From: Hydrangea macrophylla | Taxonomy: Eukaryota > Streptophyta > Magnoliopsida > Cornales > Hydrangeaceae | Direction of reading: 5' to 3' | Assembly (NCBI GenBank): GCA_033977485.1 | Contig: CM066993.1 | Location: forward strand, 72,270,864-72,334,863 | Length of the DNA stretch: 64,000 nucleotides | Shown: one piece after another, positions 44,944 through 54,987 of the stretch | Layout of the letters: the number at the start of each line of letters is the position of its first letter | Position numbering within the stretch: the first letter of the stretch is position 1 | Position numbers and translations under genes: made by a program | The notes under the pieces: model-generated | What the model was told of the DNA's origin: nothing | Database searches by the model: none | The model's input: the letters and a program-made list of their open reading frames with translations, nothing else

Positions 44944-45555
44944 CTATCCCCCAGAACAGTATGTTTTTGTAATTTATTTTGGGGGTCCAATTTGATATAT
45001 TAGAAATCAAAACGACGTAGTTTTGGTTCCCAGCTTATTTTGGACCAATGGGAGACCATTTTAAACTTTTTAAAACTCCATTTACCACCCCTCCTTTGCC
45101 TATAAAAGAAGCCATTTACTTCCATTTAGAGGAGAGACATGGAAGCTTAGAGAGAGCTTAGGAAGAAACTCTAGAGAAATATAGAGAGATAAAAAGAAGA
45201 AGTAGTCTTCTTCTTCCATTTTTTCCAATTAAAGTGAGTTCTAATCTTGTTTTCCTCCACCATTCTTCTATATACTTCATCATCAATATACCCAATCACA
45301 ATTTCTCTAAGCATTTTTGGGTGGTTGGTTATATATTCACCGAGGAGATTGACCAGTCCGGTAGACGAGTTAGAGATACCAACAGTCTTCCAATCAACTC
45401 TTGAAGACCAACCTCATTTGGAAAATCTGTTGAAGCAGCATGGCTCTGCCTAGTTTTTTTTTATTTTGGAAATATTGACATGTAAATTGGATTGAAATAC
45501 TTTTTGTTCTATTACTTTTTGTGCATTATTAATAGCCTCTATTTCTTAATCTAAT

Positions 45556-45645
45556 ATCTAGTTGTTGCTATGTGAAATACTTGGTTGTTGCTATGTGAAA
45601 CACTTGGTCGTTGCTATGTGAAATAATTGGTTGTTGCTATGTGAT
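45556..45645 (+). repeat. TTGTTGCTATGTGAAATACTTGG tandem repeat, 4 units
   Basis: Four tandem units of about 23 bp, just before the TNPA-like gene. It is unclear whether they belong to E or to D. Confidence 0.75.
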
Positions 45646-45721
45646 TTAATATTATAATTATTGATCTAATATTGCATGGGCAAACTAACACATTGTATTC
45701 CAATGATAGGCATTGAAAAGT

Positions 45722-47331
45722 ATGTCATCAAGTGCAGGTAATCCTAACCCGAGTTCATCTCACCCATCTTCTTCTGACCCACCCACATCTGAGTCATTAA
45801 GAGGCAAAGCCACAAAGGAGAAAATGAAAGTCATAATCGAAGAGGATGGGTCTTTCGTGGGTGAGTATGCGAAGGTATGGAGTACTCGGACAAGAGATTT
45901 TGTAAGACCTCTCATTCCCATTAGCTACGAAGATATTAGAAAAGTATCAAAGAACTTCAAAGATGATGTTTGGAATTCCTTGATGGTAAGTTTTTGTTTA
46001 TAAGCTCTGAATTCCAAATGTTGTCTTACTTTAATTATATCATATATGTTTAACATTACTATCCTATTCATCAACTAGGGTGAATTTGAATTAAATGTTC
46101 CACCAGCTGTGGCTCGCCCATTGGCGGAACAGGCATGGCCCCAAAAATTTAGGACATGGAAAGCTTCCTTGCAGGCCCTTTTGAAGAAGGGTAATTTTAG
46201 TGACGGAGGTCCAAAAGGTGTTGATCCAATTTATTGGAAAAAAGTTTGTAGAAAATGAGAGTCATCCAAAAAAGCAGGAGCAAACTCTTACAAACTCTAG
46301 CAATCGGAAACGGTTGAAGTGTGGACACACTCTTGGGCGTCGTTCGTATGCTCAGAAACACTTTTTAATGGTTCGTATCATTGCTTACACTTTTTAATCT
46401 TAACAACTTTTCTGTAACTAACTCATTAAATTTCAATGTCTAGAACCAAGAAAATCCTGGAACCCAAGTTAGTCGTGTAGACAAATGGTTGGCGGCTCAT
46501 GAGCATAATGATGGGACTATGTTGGAGAGTGCTAAAAGTATATATGTAAGTAACATATTTGTTTGTTTGAGTTGTTTTAATTTTAGGATAGTTTGTATTT
46601 TGTGTTATCTAAATTTTGACATTTGAATACTATAGGATGAAGTGAAAGCTGCTGGAAGTAGAAGAAAAAGTAGAAGTTTGAATAGCGAGGACATGTGTGA
46701 AGACCTTGAGAGTGATGAGTTATCATAAGTATTTGGGAAGGAATGCAAGGGAGGAGTTCGTGGAGTGGGTTCCCACATCTCTAAGAAGCAACTAGTTCAA
46801 CTTGGTGTGGCAAAGTAAAAAATTAGACTAAAAGATAAGGCAAATAAAGAGGATGCCTCATTCAAGGATGAAATTATTTCAAGACTCAACAATTTTGAGG
46901 ATAAAATTGAGTTTTTAGTGTCGAAACTAGAAGCTGTGAGTAACCCGCCATTGGTGAGTACGCCCTTAAATGATCTTGGTTCGAATTCAGTCATTTTTTT
47001 TTAAGGAAAAAATCTTAATTGTATTTGAAGTTCCGGGATCCGGCACCATTGTCGCTTCCCTTGCTGGGATTCGTGAAGGTGACAAGGGGACGCATTTTGC
47101 TCAAAACTTGAGCAATGTTTTTCCCACAACGGACATTCCACATTTTTCTCATTCTATGCCTACTCCTACCGGCAAACCCTCAGTTATCTTATGTGATAAG
47201 TTTGGTAAAGAGTTGGCAAAGGGGTATGTTGAGACGAATGCTACAGCTAACACGTGTCACTTCAAACCCGTTAGTAAAACCGAAAAGAAGGTTTATATCA
47301 AGGAAGTGATGCAGCCCGATGCTTGTTTGTA
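45722..47331 (+). pseudogene. TNPA-like CACTA DNA-binding transposase gene, broken
   Basis: This resembles the plant Transposase_24/TNPA family. Exon-like segments with GT...AG borders: 45722-45985 (VGEYAKVWSTRTRDFVRPLI, ending NSLM), 46079-46370 (AWPQKFRTWKASL...HTLGRRSYAQKH), 46444-46545 (NQENPGTQVSRVDKWLAAHE) and from 46636 (DEVKAAGSRRKSRSLN). Later coding remains at 46990-47331 include GSGTIVASLAGIREG and KKVYIKEVMQPDACL. Two lesions are visible: an extra A in the run at 46238-46243 shifts the frame, and a TAA follows DELS near 46725. Its product would bind the subterminal palindromes. Exon borders are my inference. Confidence 0.7.
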
Positions 47332-47736
47332 GGACCCTCCCCAGAATGGCCACGAGACTTTGGCAGGCTTTGTTGAAGGGGGGTATGTGATATGGCTCGA
47401 GTGTTGGTTAAATTATGTTTAAGAAGATTGAATGGCGATGGATCTAGTTTTATACAACTACTCAAATTTCAAATATGTTTTGTTTGTTAGTTTAGGTTTG
47501 AGTGGAACAACTCTTTAAATTTCCGACTTTGTTAGACATGCATGAACTCTTTACTTATGATTATTATGTATTATTTTTGTTATTTTGGGTATAAAGATGT
47601 TGGTTAGGCATGGATATATATTAATCTTGTTATATTTTGTGTTTGATATAGATTAATATGCTTGTTAATTAGGTGAAGAAAATAAATTTGGGAAAGATAT
47701 AAATAAATAAATAAATTTTTTTATTTACGCATATTA

Positions 47737-48102
47737 CTAACAGATATATCCCTTAGTATTTATTTCATTTTTTGACAATTACTAACGGATATATCCGTTA
47801 GTAATAGTTGACAAACCGTTAGTATTCAAAATAAATCTTTTTTAAAATTGGCTGAAATAGCCGTTAGTAAGTTGCTTTCTAACGGATATATCCGTTAGAA
47901 ATTCTTTCATTTTCTAACGGATTTACTAACGGATATATCCGTTAGTAAAATTATTACTAACGGATATATCCGTTAGTAAATCCGTTAGTAATATTACTAA
48001 CGCCAAAATACTAGTAAATCCGTTAGTAATATTACTAACGCCAAAATACTAACGGATATATCCGTTAGTATAAATATTACTAACGGATATATCCGTTAGT
48101 AA
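47737..48102. repeat. Subterminal palindromes of D, right
   Basis: About ten copies of the CTAACGGATATATCCGTTAG palindrome or its halves, denser than on the left end. They include a direct repeat of a ~32-bp unit containing ACGCCAAAATACTA. Confidence 0.88.
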
Positions 48103-48107
48103 TGAGG

Positions 48108-48122
48108 CCATATGGTGTAGTG
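48108..48122 (-). repeat. CACTA terminal inverted repeat, right
   Basis: CCATATGGTGTAGTG, followed by the TSD ACG (48123-48125). Confidence 0.95.
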
Positions 48123-48125
48123 ACG

Positions 48126-49216
48126 TTGAGTTGTCTACGTGGGTCAAAGGGGGGACTTATACAAATTCATGCCGGAGTAAGCTTCTCGATGCTTGAGAAT
48201 TTTAGTAGCGACGGCTACTGTGCATGGTTTAAGGCTTGGACTTGCCAAGGCACTTGGGGATGTAATGGTTGTGGGCTTGGACTAGCCATTGACATCGTGG
48301 TTTAAGACTTGAATTTGCCACTACCGGATGAAGGCGTATTTTTCTCCCTAGAGACTATTGATGTGGTTATGAAGTTAAAGCATGTTTTGTCATATATTGC
48401 ATATGTTAGAACTTGTGCACTTAGCATATAGCCGAGCAGTGGAGATTTACTCCATTACAGGTAAGAAGAAAGACAAGAAGAAGCGTGGGGAGTGAGGCCG
48501 AGGAACACCAGGGAACCACTATTGTTAATGTTTTTGTTCTCTTTTTCCTAAAACCTGTTGAAGATTTAGAAATTTTGTAATAGATCATAATAGAATTATG
48601 GTTTAGTTTCGTAATATTGTAATCTTGTATTCAGACACATGTAAGTATGTTTTAAATTTCTAAAATATCATCGTGGTTGTGTTGGTTTTTAATCGGAGAA
48701 GTGTAGCTGGGAATGCTGCAGGATATTAGTGTACTGATGTCGACCAGTCGACTGGTTTTTGTTTCAGTCGACTGGATCATTGTGTGGAACTGATTACTGC
48801 TTTGTTATGTTTGGGGATTAGTCGACTAGGTTGAGAAAACAATCGACTGGATCGTGTCCCAGGGCATCATTTCCTGCTTGAATAGTAACCCAGTCGACCG
48901 ATCATGATTCAGTCGACTGATAATTTGGGGTCCCAGTCAACTGAGTCCCCGACACAATCGATTGGATAGGATTTTGAACTTTTTAATTACTGCTTTAGGT
49001 CTTCAGTCGACTGGACTCCCGATACAGTCTACTGGACCTCTGTTTCTCAACTGAATTCTTTTGGGAAGTGTTCCAACTGACAAAACTTTTTATAACTCTA
49101 ATTTTAAATAGATTTGACTTATGTTTCTGCTTCTAATTTTACTTTAATGGAATTAGATGAGCCTTGGTGGCGTGCCATGTGTCCAATTTCCGTGCGTAGC
49201 GGGATGGGTTGTGACA
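48126..49216 (+). mobile_element. Element C 3' LTR, second part
   Basis: It resumes with TTGAGTTGTCTACGTGGGTC, matching 27234 onward in the 5' LTR, and ends GGGTTGTGACA. Confidence 0.92.
48745..49034. repeat. CAGTCGACTG palindrome array, C 3' LTR
   Basis: Same array as 27852-28140, with point changes that break several copies (for example CAGTCAACTG and CAGTCTACTG). Confidence 0.88.
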
Positions 49217-49221
49217 CAAAC
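49217..49221. repeat. TSD of element C, right copy (CAAAC)
   Basis: Pairs with 26232-26236. Confidence 0.93.
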
Positions 49222-50252
49222 CTTATCTCGTTATTACGTCGTAATAATACTAACATTATGAACCCTACTACGTTACTCACCGTGTTATCTCAATCTAATT
49301 ATCGTATCCCATTACCTCCGTAATCCATAATATCGCATAATAGGAACAGAAAACAAAAATTAAACAGCTAAGCATTATGAATTAAAACTAAAAGGAAACA
49401 TCATTGTTCTGCTAGGGTTCGATCGATTGAAGTATTCTCGATCGATTGAAGTGACGATGGTCTCGATCGATTGAAGTCATTTAGATCGATTGAGTTTCAG
49501 TGTGATTCGATCGATTGAACCTAGTTCGATCGCTCGAACTTCGTCTTCTCCAGATTCTGACAGTGAACGTCCAAAATCTGTTAGGGCGTGTTTGGGTTAT
49601 TATTAAACGTCCAAAACATGTAAAACATTATAATTAAGCTACCGAGTGAGTTAGGAACTCACCAAAAAGATCGTAAGGGCGCGTTTGGCATGTTTGAACT
49701 CCGAAGTTTTAATGACGACCTCTCTCTCTCTTCTGCCTTGTCTCTGTCTCTCTCTGTCTCTTTCTCTTTTCCTCTTCTTCTTCTTCTTGACCGTGTATAT
49801 ATATGAGTGTATCTATATATATGGATGTATGTATATATATAACTACAAGCACACACACACTCTCTATAAACTCTCTCTGGTTTCAACAACCCAAAACTTA
49901 CGAGCACAACACATATATTTAAAAGAGATGGGGTGCAGGTGGCTGTCTTTGCATGAAACCTATAAATCTCATGATTACAGGTTCGATTGATCAAAAGTAG
50001 TTCGATCGCTGGATAACAGATCGGTCAAGTTTGATCGATTGAAAAGGGTTTGATCGATTGAAATGGGAACCACGTATTAAATTTATGTCGGTAGGGTTTC
50101 GATCGATTGAACAATTTTCGATCGCTTGAGATTTAGAATGCTAGATCGCTCGAAAGAGCTTCGATCGATTGAAAGTAAAATTTCAAGTATGATTAAGGGA
50201 AATATATAGAATCTCTATGCATATATAGTTATTGAAAATACAGGGTATTACA
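49222..50252 (-). mobile_element. Gypsy element G, 3' LTR, second part
   Basis: Continuation of 25108-26236 after element C, ending GGGTATTACA as in B. It is largely filled by the TCGATCGATTGAA array. The pyrimidine-rich ORF at 49685-49990 and its antisense are low-complexity and not called. Confidence 0.82.
49419..50174. repeat. TCGATCGATTGAA array, G LTR
   Basis: About twelve copies of TTCGATCGATTGAA and close variants (TTCGATCGCTCGAA, TTTGATCGATTGAA) in two clusters, 49419-49540 and 49980-50174. Confidence 0.85.
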
Positions 50253-50664
50253 TCATCCACCACTCATTAAAGAATTCGTTCTCGAAAAAAAACATACAAG
50301 GTCTAAAACAAAAACGAAAACTTTTCTCGTATCTCTGACTCTAGCTCCCACAAAGCTTCTCCTTCATCATGATACTTCCACTGGGTCTTGACTAATATTC
50401 CTGACCTTCTTGATCCTACGATATAAAATCCACACTGGTCCTTCATTGAACGTAACGTTGTCGTTGACTTCAATATCTTTGAAGTTGATCTCGTGCGTTG
50501 GGTTGTGAACACACTTCATCAGCATACTGATATGGAATACGTTGTGCACTCCTGACATCTTCGGCGGCAACTCAAATCGATAAGCAACCTTTCCAATGCG
50601 TTCAAGAATCTTGAATGGTCCAATGGATCGTGGCGATAACTTGCCTCTCTTCTGACCAAAATCT
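50253..50664 (-). pseudogene. Element G integrase C-terminal remnant
   Basis: Minus-strand sequence homologous to the end of element B Pol: FGQKRGKL, then a GPFKILERIGKVAYRFELP-like stretch, LPPKMSGVHNVFHISMLMK, a frameshift near 50400, and the tail HDEGEALWELESEIRE. The rest of G upstream (most of pol, gag and the other LTR) is absent. The sequence is cut at about 50664 by different repeat DNA. Confidence 0.82.
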
Positions 50665-51285
50665 GACGATAGGGGTGGGCATTTAGCCAGTTCGGTTTTG
50701 AACCGATAACTTCGGTTCGGGTTGTTCAGGTTCGGGTTGGGATTTATGGTACCGAAATTCGAACTGATCTAAAGTTCGAAAGTTCGATTCGGAACTGAAC
50801 TTTAAGTTCGGGTTCAATTCAAAACTTCGAATTTTGAAGTTTTCAAACAAAAGCAAGGCTAATAAAAGCACACAAATCTTCCCCCAAACTGCCTAAAAAT
50901 TCAAAAGGGAGTAGCTTCTCTTGCCATTCTTTGTTCTTTTTAGTTGTAGAACCGTGACTCTCATGGACAACCCTATTATCAAACACATATTGGGCATTAA
51001 GGAAAAAACAAGTAATTCACACTCTGTTGAATGATCAAACACATGGTGCCTATCACTGATTCACTATGCCAAGCTCTCCTCATACACACTCGTAAGGTCT
51101 TGGGCCTGGCCTAGGCATCTTCACCCCCACACCCGATTCCAAGAAAGAGTATATTATATTATATTATATATAGACAATCACAAAGATAAGATAAACCGCT
51201 TTACAGAGAGAGCAATTCACTACATGGGTATGAATTTGAAGTGAGAGCAATCAAGAGAAAGCTAGTCAAAAAATTATTCTTTAGA

Positions 51286-51350
<65 letters not shown>

Positions 51351-51775
51351 GTGCTGTGGGGTAGGTAGTGAAAGAGAGAGAGATACCAGTCGCCGGAGGC
51401 CGTGGGGTTGGGGTGTCAGCGTGTCGCCGGAGGCTGTGCTGGCCGGTGGGGTTGGGCTGTCGCCGGTGGGGCTTGGGTTTTCGGAAGGGGTCCAAGACGC
51501 CAAGGGGCTGTGCTCTGTGCGTGCGGCTGTGAATCTGAGATTCTAAATTACTGAATGTGTTAATATGTAACCCTAATTATTTTCAACATATTCTATATAT
51601 ACCCTCAAAACTTCGGATATTCGATTTTGAACCAAACTTTATTTCCTTTCCGAAAATTGAAACCATAATTTTTAAAATAGTTCGGTTTCGAACTGAACTA
51701 ATTTCAGTTCGGATTTAATAATTTCAGTTCAGTCTCAAACTTCGGGGTCGGGTCGAAACTTCGCATAGCATATCA
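50665..51775. mobile_element. Possible hAT-like element with GTTCGGGTT repeats, one end only
   Basis: It begins TAGGGGTGGGC, a typical plant hAT-type terminus, and is full of TTCGGTTCGGGTT/AACCGAA stretches at both ends (50690-50830 and 51610-51760). It contains a (GA)n run (51288-51349) and a TATA-like stretch near 51150. I did not find the matching GCCCACCCCTA end or a TSD, so the right border is unknown. Confidence 0.35.
51288..51349 (+). repeat. (GA)n microsatellite, about 62 bp
   Basis: A perfect GA run. The overlapping open frames on both strands come from it. Confidence 0.92.
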
Positions 51776-51824
51776 TCCATTACTTGATAAAATTAAAAAT
51801 TTTGAGCGATTGGCTAAAAATAGT

Positions 51825-52130
51825 AACTCTGCCTGGGTTGTTTCAACACTGCCGGTCCCAAGCCCGGATAAAAGAGGAGGGTTAGTGCGTTAGGTAGTTC
51901 GACAGCCAGCACTTAAAAAAAACAGTCGGATCCTTATGATATGAATCCAAATATGAATACTCGTGTAAATGCTAGGGCGTTCACTTTAAGCGACGCGTTG
52001 CGCCTGCCTTCGGGTGTTTCGAAAAATGTGCAAGGGGCGCCGCATCGACGCCCGGGTGCGGTGTTAAATAAGCAAGGGTTCCCGCGCTCATCTGGGCCAC
52101 CGCGGGTAAAGAAGCTAGTCCATAACTAGT
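51825..52130. mobile_element. 306-bp GC-rich insertion with 15-bp flanking direct repeats, unclassified
   Basis: TTGGCTAAAAATAGT occurs exactly at 51810-51824 and 52131-52145. The 306 bp between are much richer in GC than their surroundings and contain TGCCGGTCCCAAGCCCGGAT, a sequence type I associate with dispersed plant repeats but cannot classify. A target duplication of 15 bp suggests non-LTR (LINE/SINE-like) insertion, although no poly-A tail is visible. A 62-codon frame at 51941-52129 is not supported as a gene. Confidence 0.55.
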
Positions 52131-52206
52131 TTGGCTAAAAATAGTGTTTCAAGTACTGACATATATTGCATTCAGTGATTATTTTAAGAAAAAAAAAATT
52201 CACTTA

Positions 52207-53116
52207 CGGCCCGTTTGGTTCATGGATTCTTAGGGTGAATTTTGATTCCACCCGAAGATTACTAGTAATCTTAAAATATATCTTTGTTTGGTTCATGGAA
52301 TATTTAATGAATTGTGAGTCCCACTAGATTTAGAATCCACCCAAAGGTGGAAAATATGGTGGATTCTAAATCCTAGGTTGGAGGTGGTATTCCTAAGTAT
52401 TACTGGGGTTTTGATTTACTATTTTCATAATACCTAAATTAGCCTTTATTAGACTATTAAACAAACAAATAATGTGATCAGAAGAAATTTATGATTATAA
52501 TTATTATTACTTTCTAAAATGGAGAGATTGGTAGATGGGATTGTTTATGATGATTTATTATGTTTGAAACATTATATTTGATGTTAGTTTAATGACTGAA
52601 TTCAAATTTTGGTTGCTAAATGTTAAGATTGAAAAGTCTATATGATATTACAATAACTACATATTTGACGTACTGTGATTTATACGTTAGACCTATACAT
52701 GTTTTATGCTTAAAAATATAATATATCTTTTGTTATTATTCAAATATATTTTAACTACATGCAATAGTTTAGACTCACGTTCATGTCTTAATTACTCTAC
52801 TTATCTCATTTTTTATATGTCATTGATTTTTAGATTTATACCATTATTTTTTTTAATCACCCTCCATTTTTAGAGGGTTGACAATTTAATTTTAACACAT
52901 ACATTCTTTTAGCCTTCAAGGGTAGCTTAGGTATTTAACAATATTTTCGCTTCATTTTTCTTGACCCAACCAAACACTGGATTCTAAATCCAGTTAGAAT
53001 TCTATTAGTGAACCAAACATTCTGCAGGGATTCAGATTCTTGGTAAAGTGATTACTGGTATTATGATTCCTAGTAATCAGATTCTACATAAAATAATCCG
53101 TGAACCAAGCGGGCCA
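52207..53116. mobile_element. PIF/Harbinger-type MITE, 910 bp
   Basis: The ends GGCCCGTTTGGTTCA and TGAACCAAGCGGGCC are inverted repeats, and TTA flanks both sides (52204-52206 and 53117-53119). TTA duplication with GGCC...GTTTGGT termini is typical of PIF/Harbinger (Tourist-like) elements. AATCC/GGATT subterminal repeats are present. There is no transposase, so it is non-autonomous. Confidence 0.75.
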
Positions 53117-53119
53117 TTA

Positions 53120-54579
53120 AAGTTTTTTTGAGTTTTAAGCTGTCTTTTTAATTAAGTGATACATTATCAAATAAAGTAAAATTAAATGAGTGTTAAAATT
53201 TTTCATTTTTAATACTTAATTAGGTTTTAAGATCACACAATCTAAATTATGACTTGTCGGTTTTGTCAACAAAAATCTGGCTCCATTTGGAACCGTGATT
53301 GGAGGCATTTGATTCAATTGGATTTCCAAATCATTAAGAAAGTTGGTGATTCGCACAAGCAACGCAACTGCCTTTCTCAGGCGGGTCCGTAATTAACGGA
53401 GTAATGAAAATTTTTTCAAATTTTAATTTTAAATTTGGTTATGGTTTAGTATGTTGTGAGCCTTGTGGCATTAGTGGATCACATGTCACATCACATACCA
53501 TAATATGTAGTATAATTATTGAAGTATGACGTTTAAATTTGAGAAATATAATATATTTTTTTTTAATTAATGACATACCAAAACAATAGTATTTCAAATT
53601 AAATAATGCTAAAATTATTACATTCTTATTCCAAAAAATACTTTTTAAATGATATGTCAATAGGACTACTTTGAAAAACTTTCAATAAGATTCAGGTGGG
53701 TCAACCTCGGTGTGTAAAATGTTCGGTTCGGTTCGGTTCAATTCGTTCTAATTTTCAGTCAAATTGATAGATTTTGGCTCGGTTTGAATCGATTTAGTAC
53801 AATTTCATGGTTCAGTTTGATTTTTACACTAAAGCAATATTTCAAAAACCGACCGAATCGATTGATTTGCTTACACCCCTAGTCTAACTACATTTAAGAA
53901 CCATGTTTTAAATAAAAATTCGAAGGCCATATCTTTATTCTTTATAATGATAATAACAAAACAAAAAAAACTTTTTGCTTAGACCTAATCTCACTTTTAT
54001 TTGACTTTTATCGAGTGCTAATTTGATAAAGCTTCACGAGCTAAGGTGTAACTAAAAAGCAGTTACACAAACAATTAACTAGTTTCACTTTTCTAAATGA
54101 TGATTAATTTGGCAATACAAGAATTGGTTTTGTAGTTAAAGACAAAAACTAGTTTAAAATAATTACTCCTTATGTGTTTGTATAGTTACGTTTTAAATAC
54201 ATGAAATTTCAACTCTGGATTAATTTTTCCCAAATCCTAATTTTTTTTATCAAGCCAACGCAATACTTGGACTTGTTTAGGATAATGAAAAAACGATCAA
54301 ATCAAACCAAACCAAACTAAGTCTCATTTTATTTAGTTCTTATGTCATGTATTGTATGTTTGTTTGATAAAAGCTATACAGAGACGTTTGCGTTCCTTAA
54401 AAAAATAGCTATACAAACACAAAATTATTTAAAACATACTTTTATCAGAACTACAAAAAAAAAAAAAGTTTTCTATTTTAAAAAAACTTTTTATTTTTTC
54501 ATAAGAACCAAATAAAAGTGAAATTTGGTCCGAATCTATCATATTTTTCTGATTACCAAACAGGTCCTAGTGTGAATAC
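53120..54579. other. AT-rich intergenic DNA
   Basis: No gene seen. A GGTTCGGTTCGGTTC stretch at about 53720-53745, and TTACACCCCTAG at about 53870, resemble hAT MITE ends, but the inverted repeat is poor and no TSD was found. Confidence 0.6.
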
Positions 54580-54909
54580 TTGACTGTTGTCCCTTACTAT
54601 CATTTTACCCAATTCCGCGTCCCACCATGTGACCACCGCCAGTGCCAGCTGCATACAATTATACACCCACGCTTAGCTTCTTTCCTCTACACTCGTCATA
54701 GTTTCCCACTCACCTCAAATCAACCACTTTTTACCAATACCAACGCACCACGTCACAACCAAATTTAGTAATCGCAAACGTGGCATTCAACCATTGGGAG
54801 GATCTAAGTAATCCACCGCATGATTTCCTGTCACCGGGTGTACGAAATTAAAGCATTCCCTTTCTTCCCTTCCATACTTCACTTTACTCTTCTCGTTCTG
54901 CCAGATTCA

Positions 54910-54936
54910 TCTCTCTCTCTCTCTCTCTCTCTCTCT
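54910..54936 (+). repeat. (CT)n tract upstream of the Ole e 1-like gene
   Basis: A CT run of about 27 bases that ends about 50 bases before the start codon. Pyrimidine patches are common in plant core promoters and leaders. Confidence 0.8.
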
Positions 54937-54941
54937 AGGCG

Positions 54942-54948
54942 TATATAT
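54942..54948 (+). promoter_or_regulatory. TATA box candidate for the Ole e 1-like gene
   Basis: TATATAT lies about 40 bases before ATG 54988. If it is used, the transcript leader would be very short (about 10-20 bases). A start site further upstream, with the CT tract in the leader, is also possible. Confidence 0.4.
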
Positions 54949-54987
54949 CTCTGTATTCCTCTCTCTAGAAAGCACATCAACTCAACA

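Larger units (their letters stand above)
44028..45690 (+). mobile_element. Insertion E: LTR-like block between the two CACTA transposase genes
   Basis: It starts TGTAGACACCCCATTTT, the same 17 bases as one end of J, and contains a TATA box (GCCTATAAAAGAAG at about 45100), so it is probably a Tat/Ogre-type LTR in plus orientation. CATTG flanks it at 44025-44029 and 45691-45695. That fits a TSD if the element is taken from 44030, but it then starts TAGACACC, two bases inside the expected TG end. The right border is therefore uncertain. It has no coding domain. It contains a palindromic GC-rich array (44884-44943). Confidence 0.5.
36710..48122 (+). mobile_element. CACTA (En/Spm, CMC) DNA transposon D, 11.4 kb
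   Basis: It has perfect 15-bp terminal inverted repeats, CACTACACCATATGG at 36710-36724 and CCATATGGTGTAGTG at 48108-48122, and a 3-bp TSD (ACG) that is present once in the uninterrupted LTR context. Subterminal palindromes (CTAACGGATATATCCGTTAG) fill both ends. Inside are a TNPD-like gene (from 42522) and a TNPA-like gene (45722-47400), both broken, plus about 5 kb of non-coding filler on the left, microsatellites and a later LTR-like insertion E. It is probably non-autonomous now, but its ends look competent for mobilisation by a related transposase. Confidence 0.95.
26237..49216 (+). mobile_element. Gypsy element C (A-family), expanded to 23 kb by nested insertions
   Basis: A plus-strand element of the same family as A. 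It has a 5' LTR (26237-28322), primer site, decayed gag-pol (28527-35666), polypurine tract and a 3' LTR (35709-36709 plus 48126-49216). Without the inserted J (2.6 kb) and D (11.4 kb) it would be about 8.9 kb. The LTR lengths agree (2086 and about 2092 bp). All open frames are broken. It was inserted in the LTR of element G. Confidence 0.93.

Noticed and set aside
45247..45453. 68-codon frame after the TATA box in block E
   Set aside because: It follows an LTR-type TATA and leader, is short and has no recognisable domain; LTR leader sequence is more likely.
49685..49990. 101-codon frame and its antisense
   Set aside because: Pyrimidine-rich low-complexity sequence within LTR G.
51241..51546. 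Overlapping 100-codon frames on both strands
   Set aside because: Centred on a GA microsatellite, with low-complexity RE/SL repeats.
53700..53885. Possible hAT MITE (GGTTCGG repeats, TTACACCCCTAG end)
   Set aside because: Inverted ends are weak and no target duplication was found.
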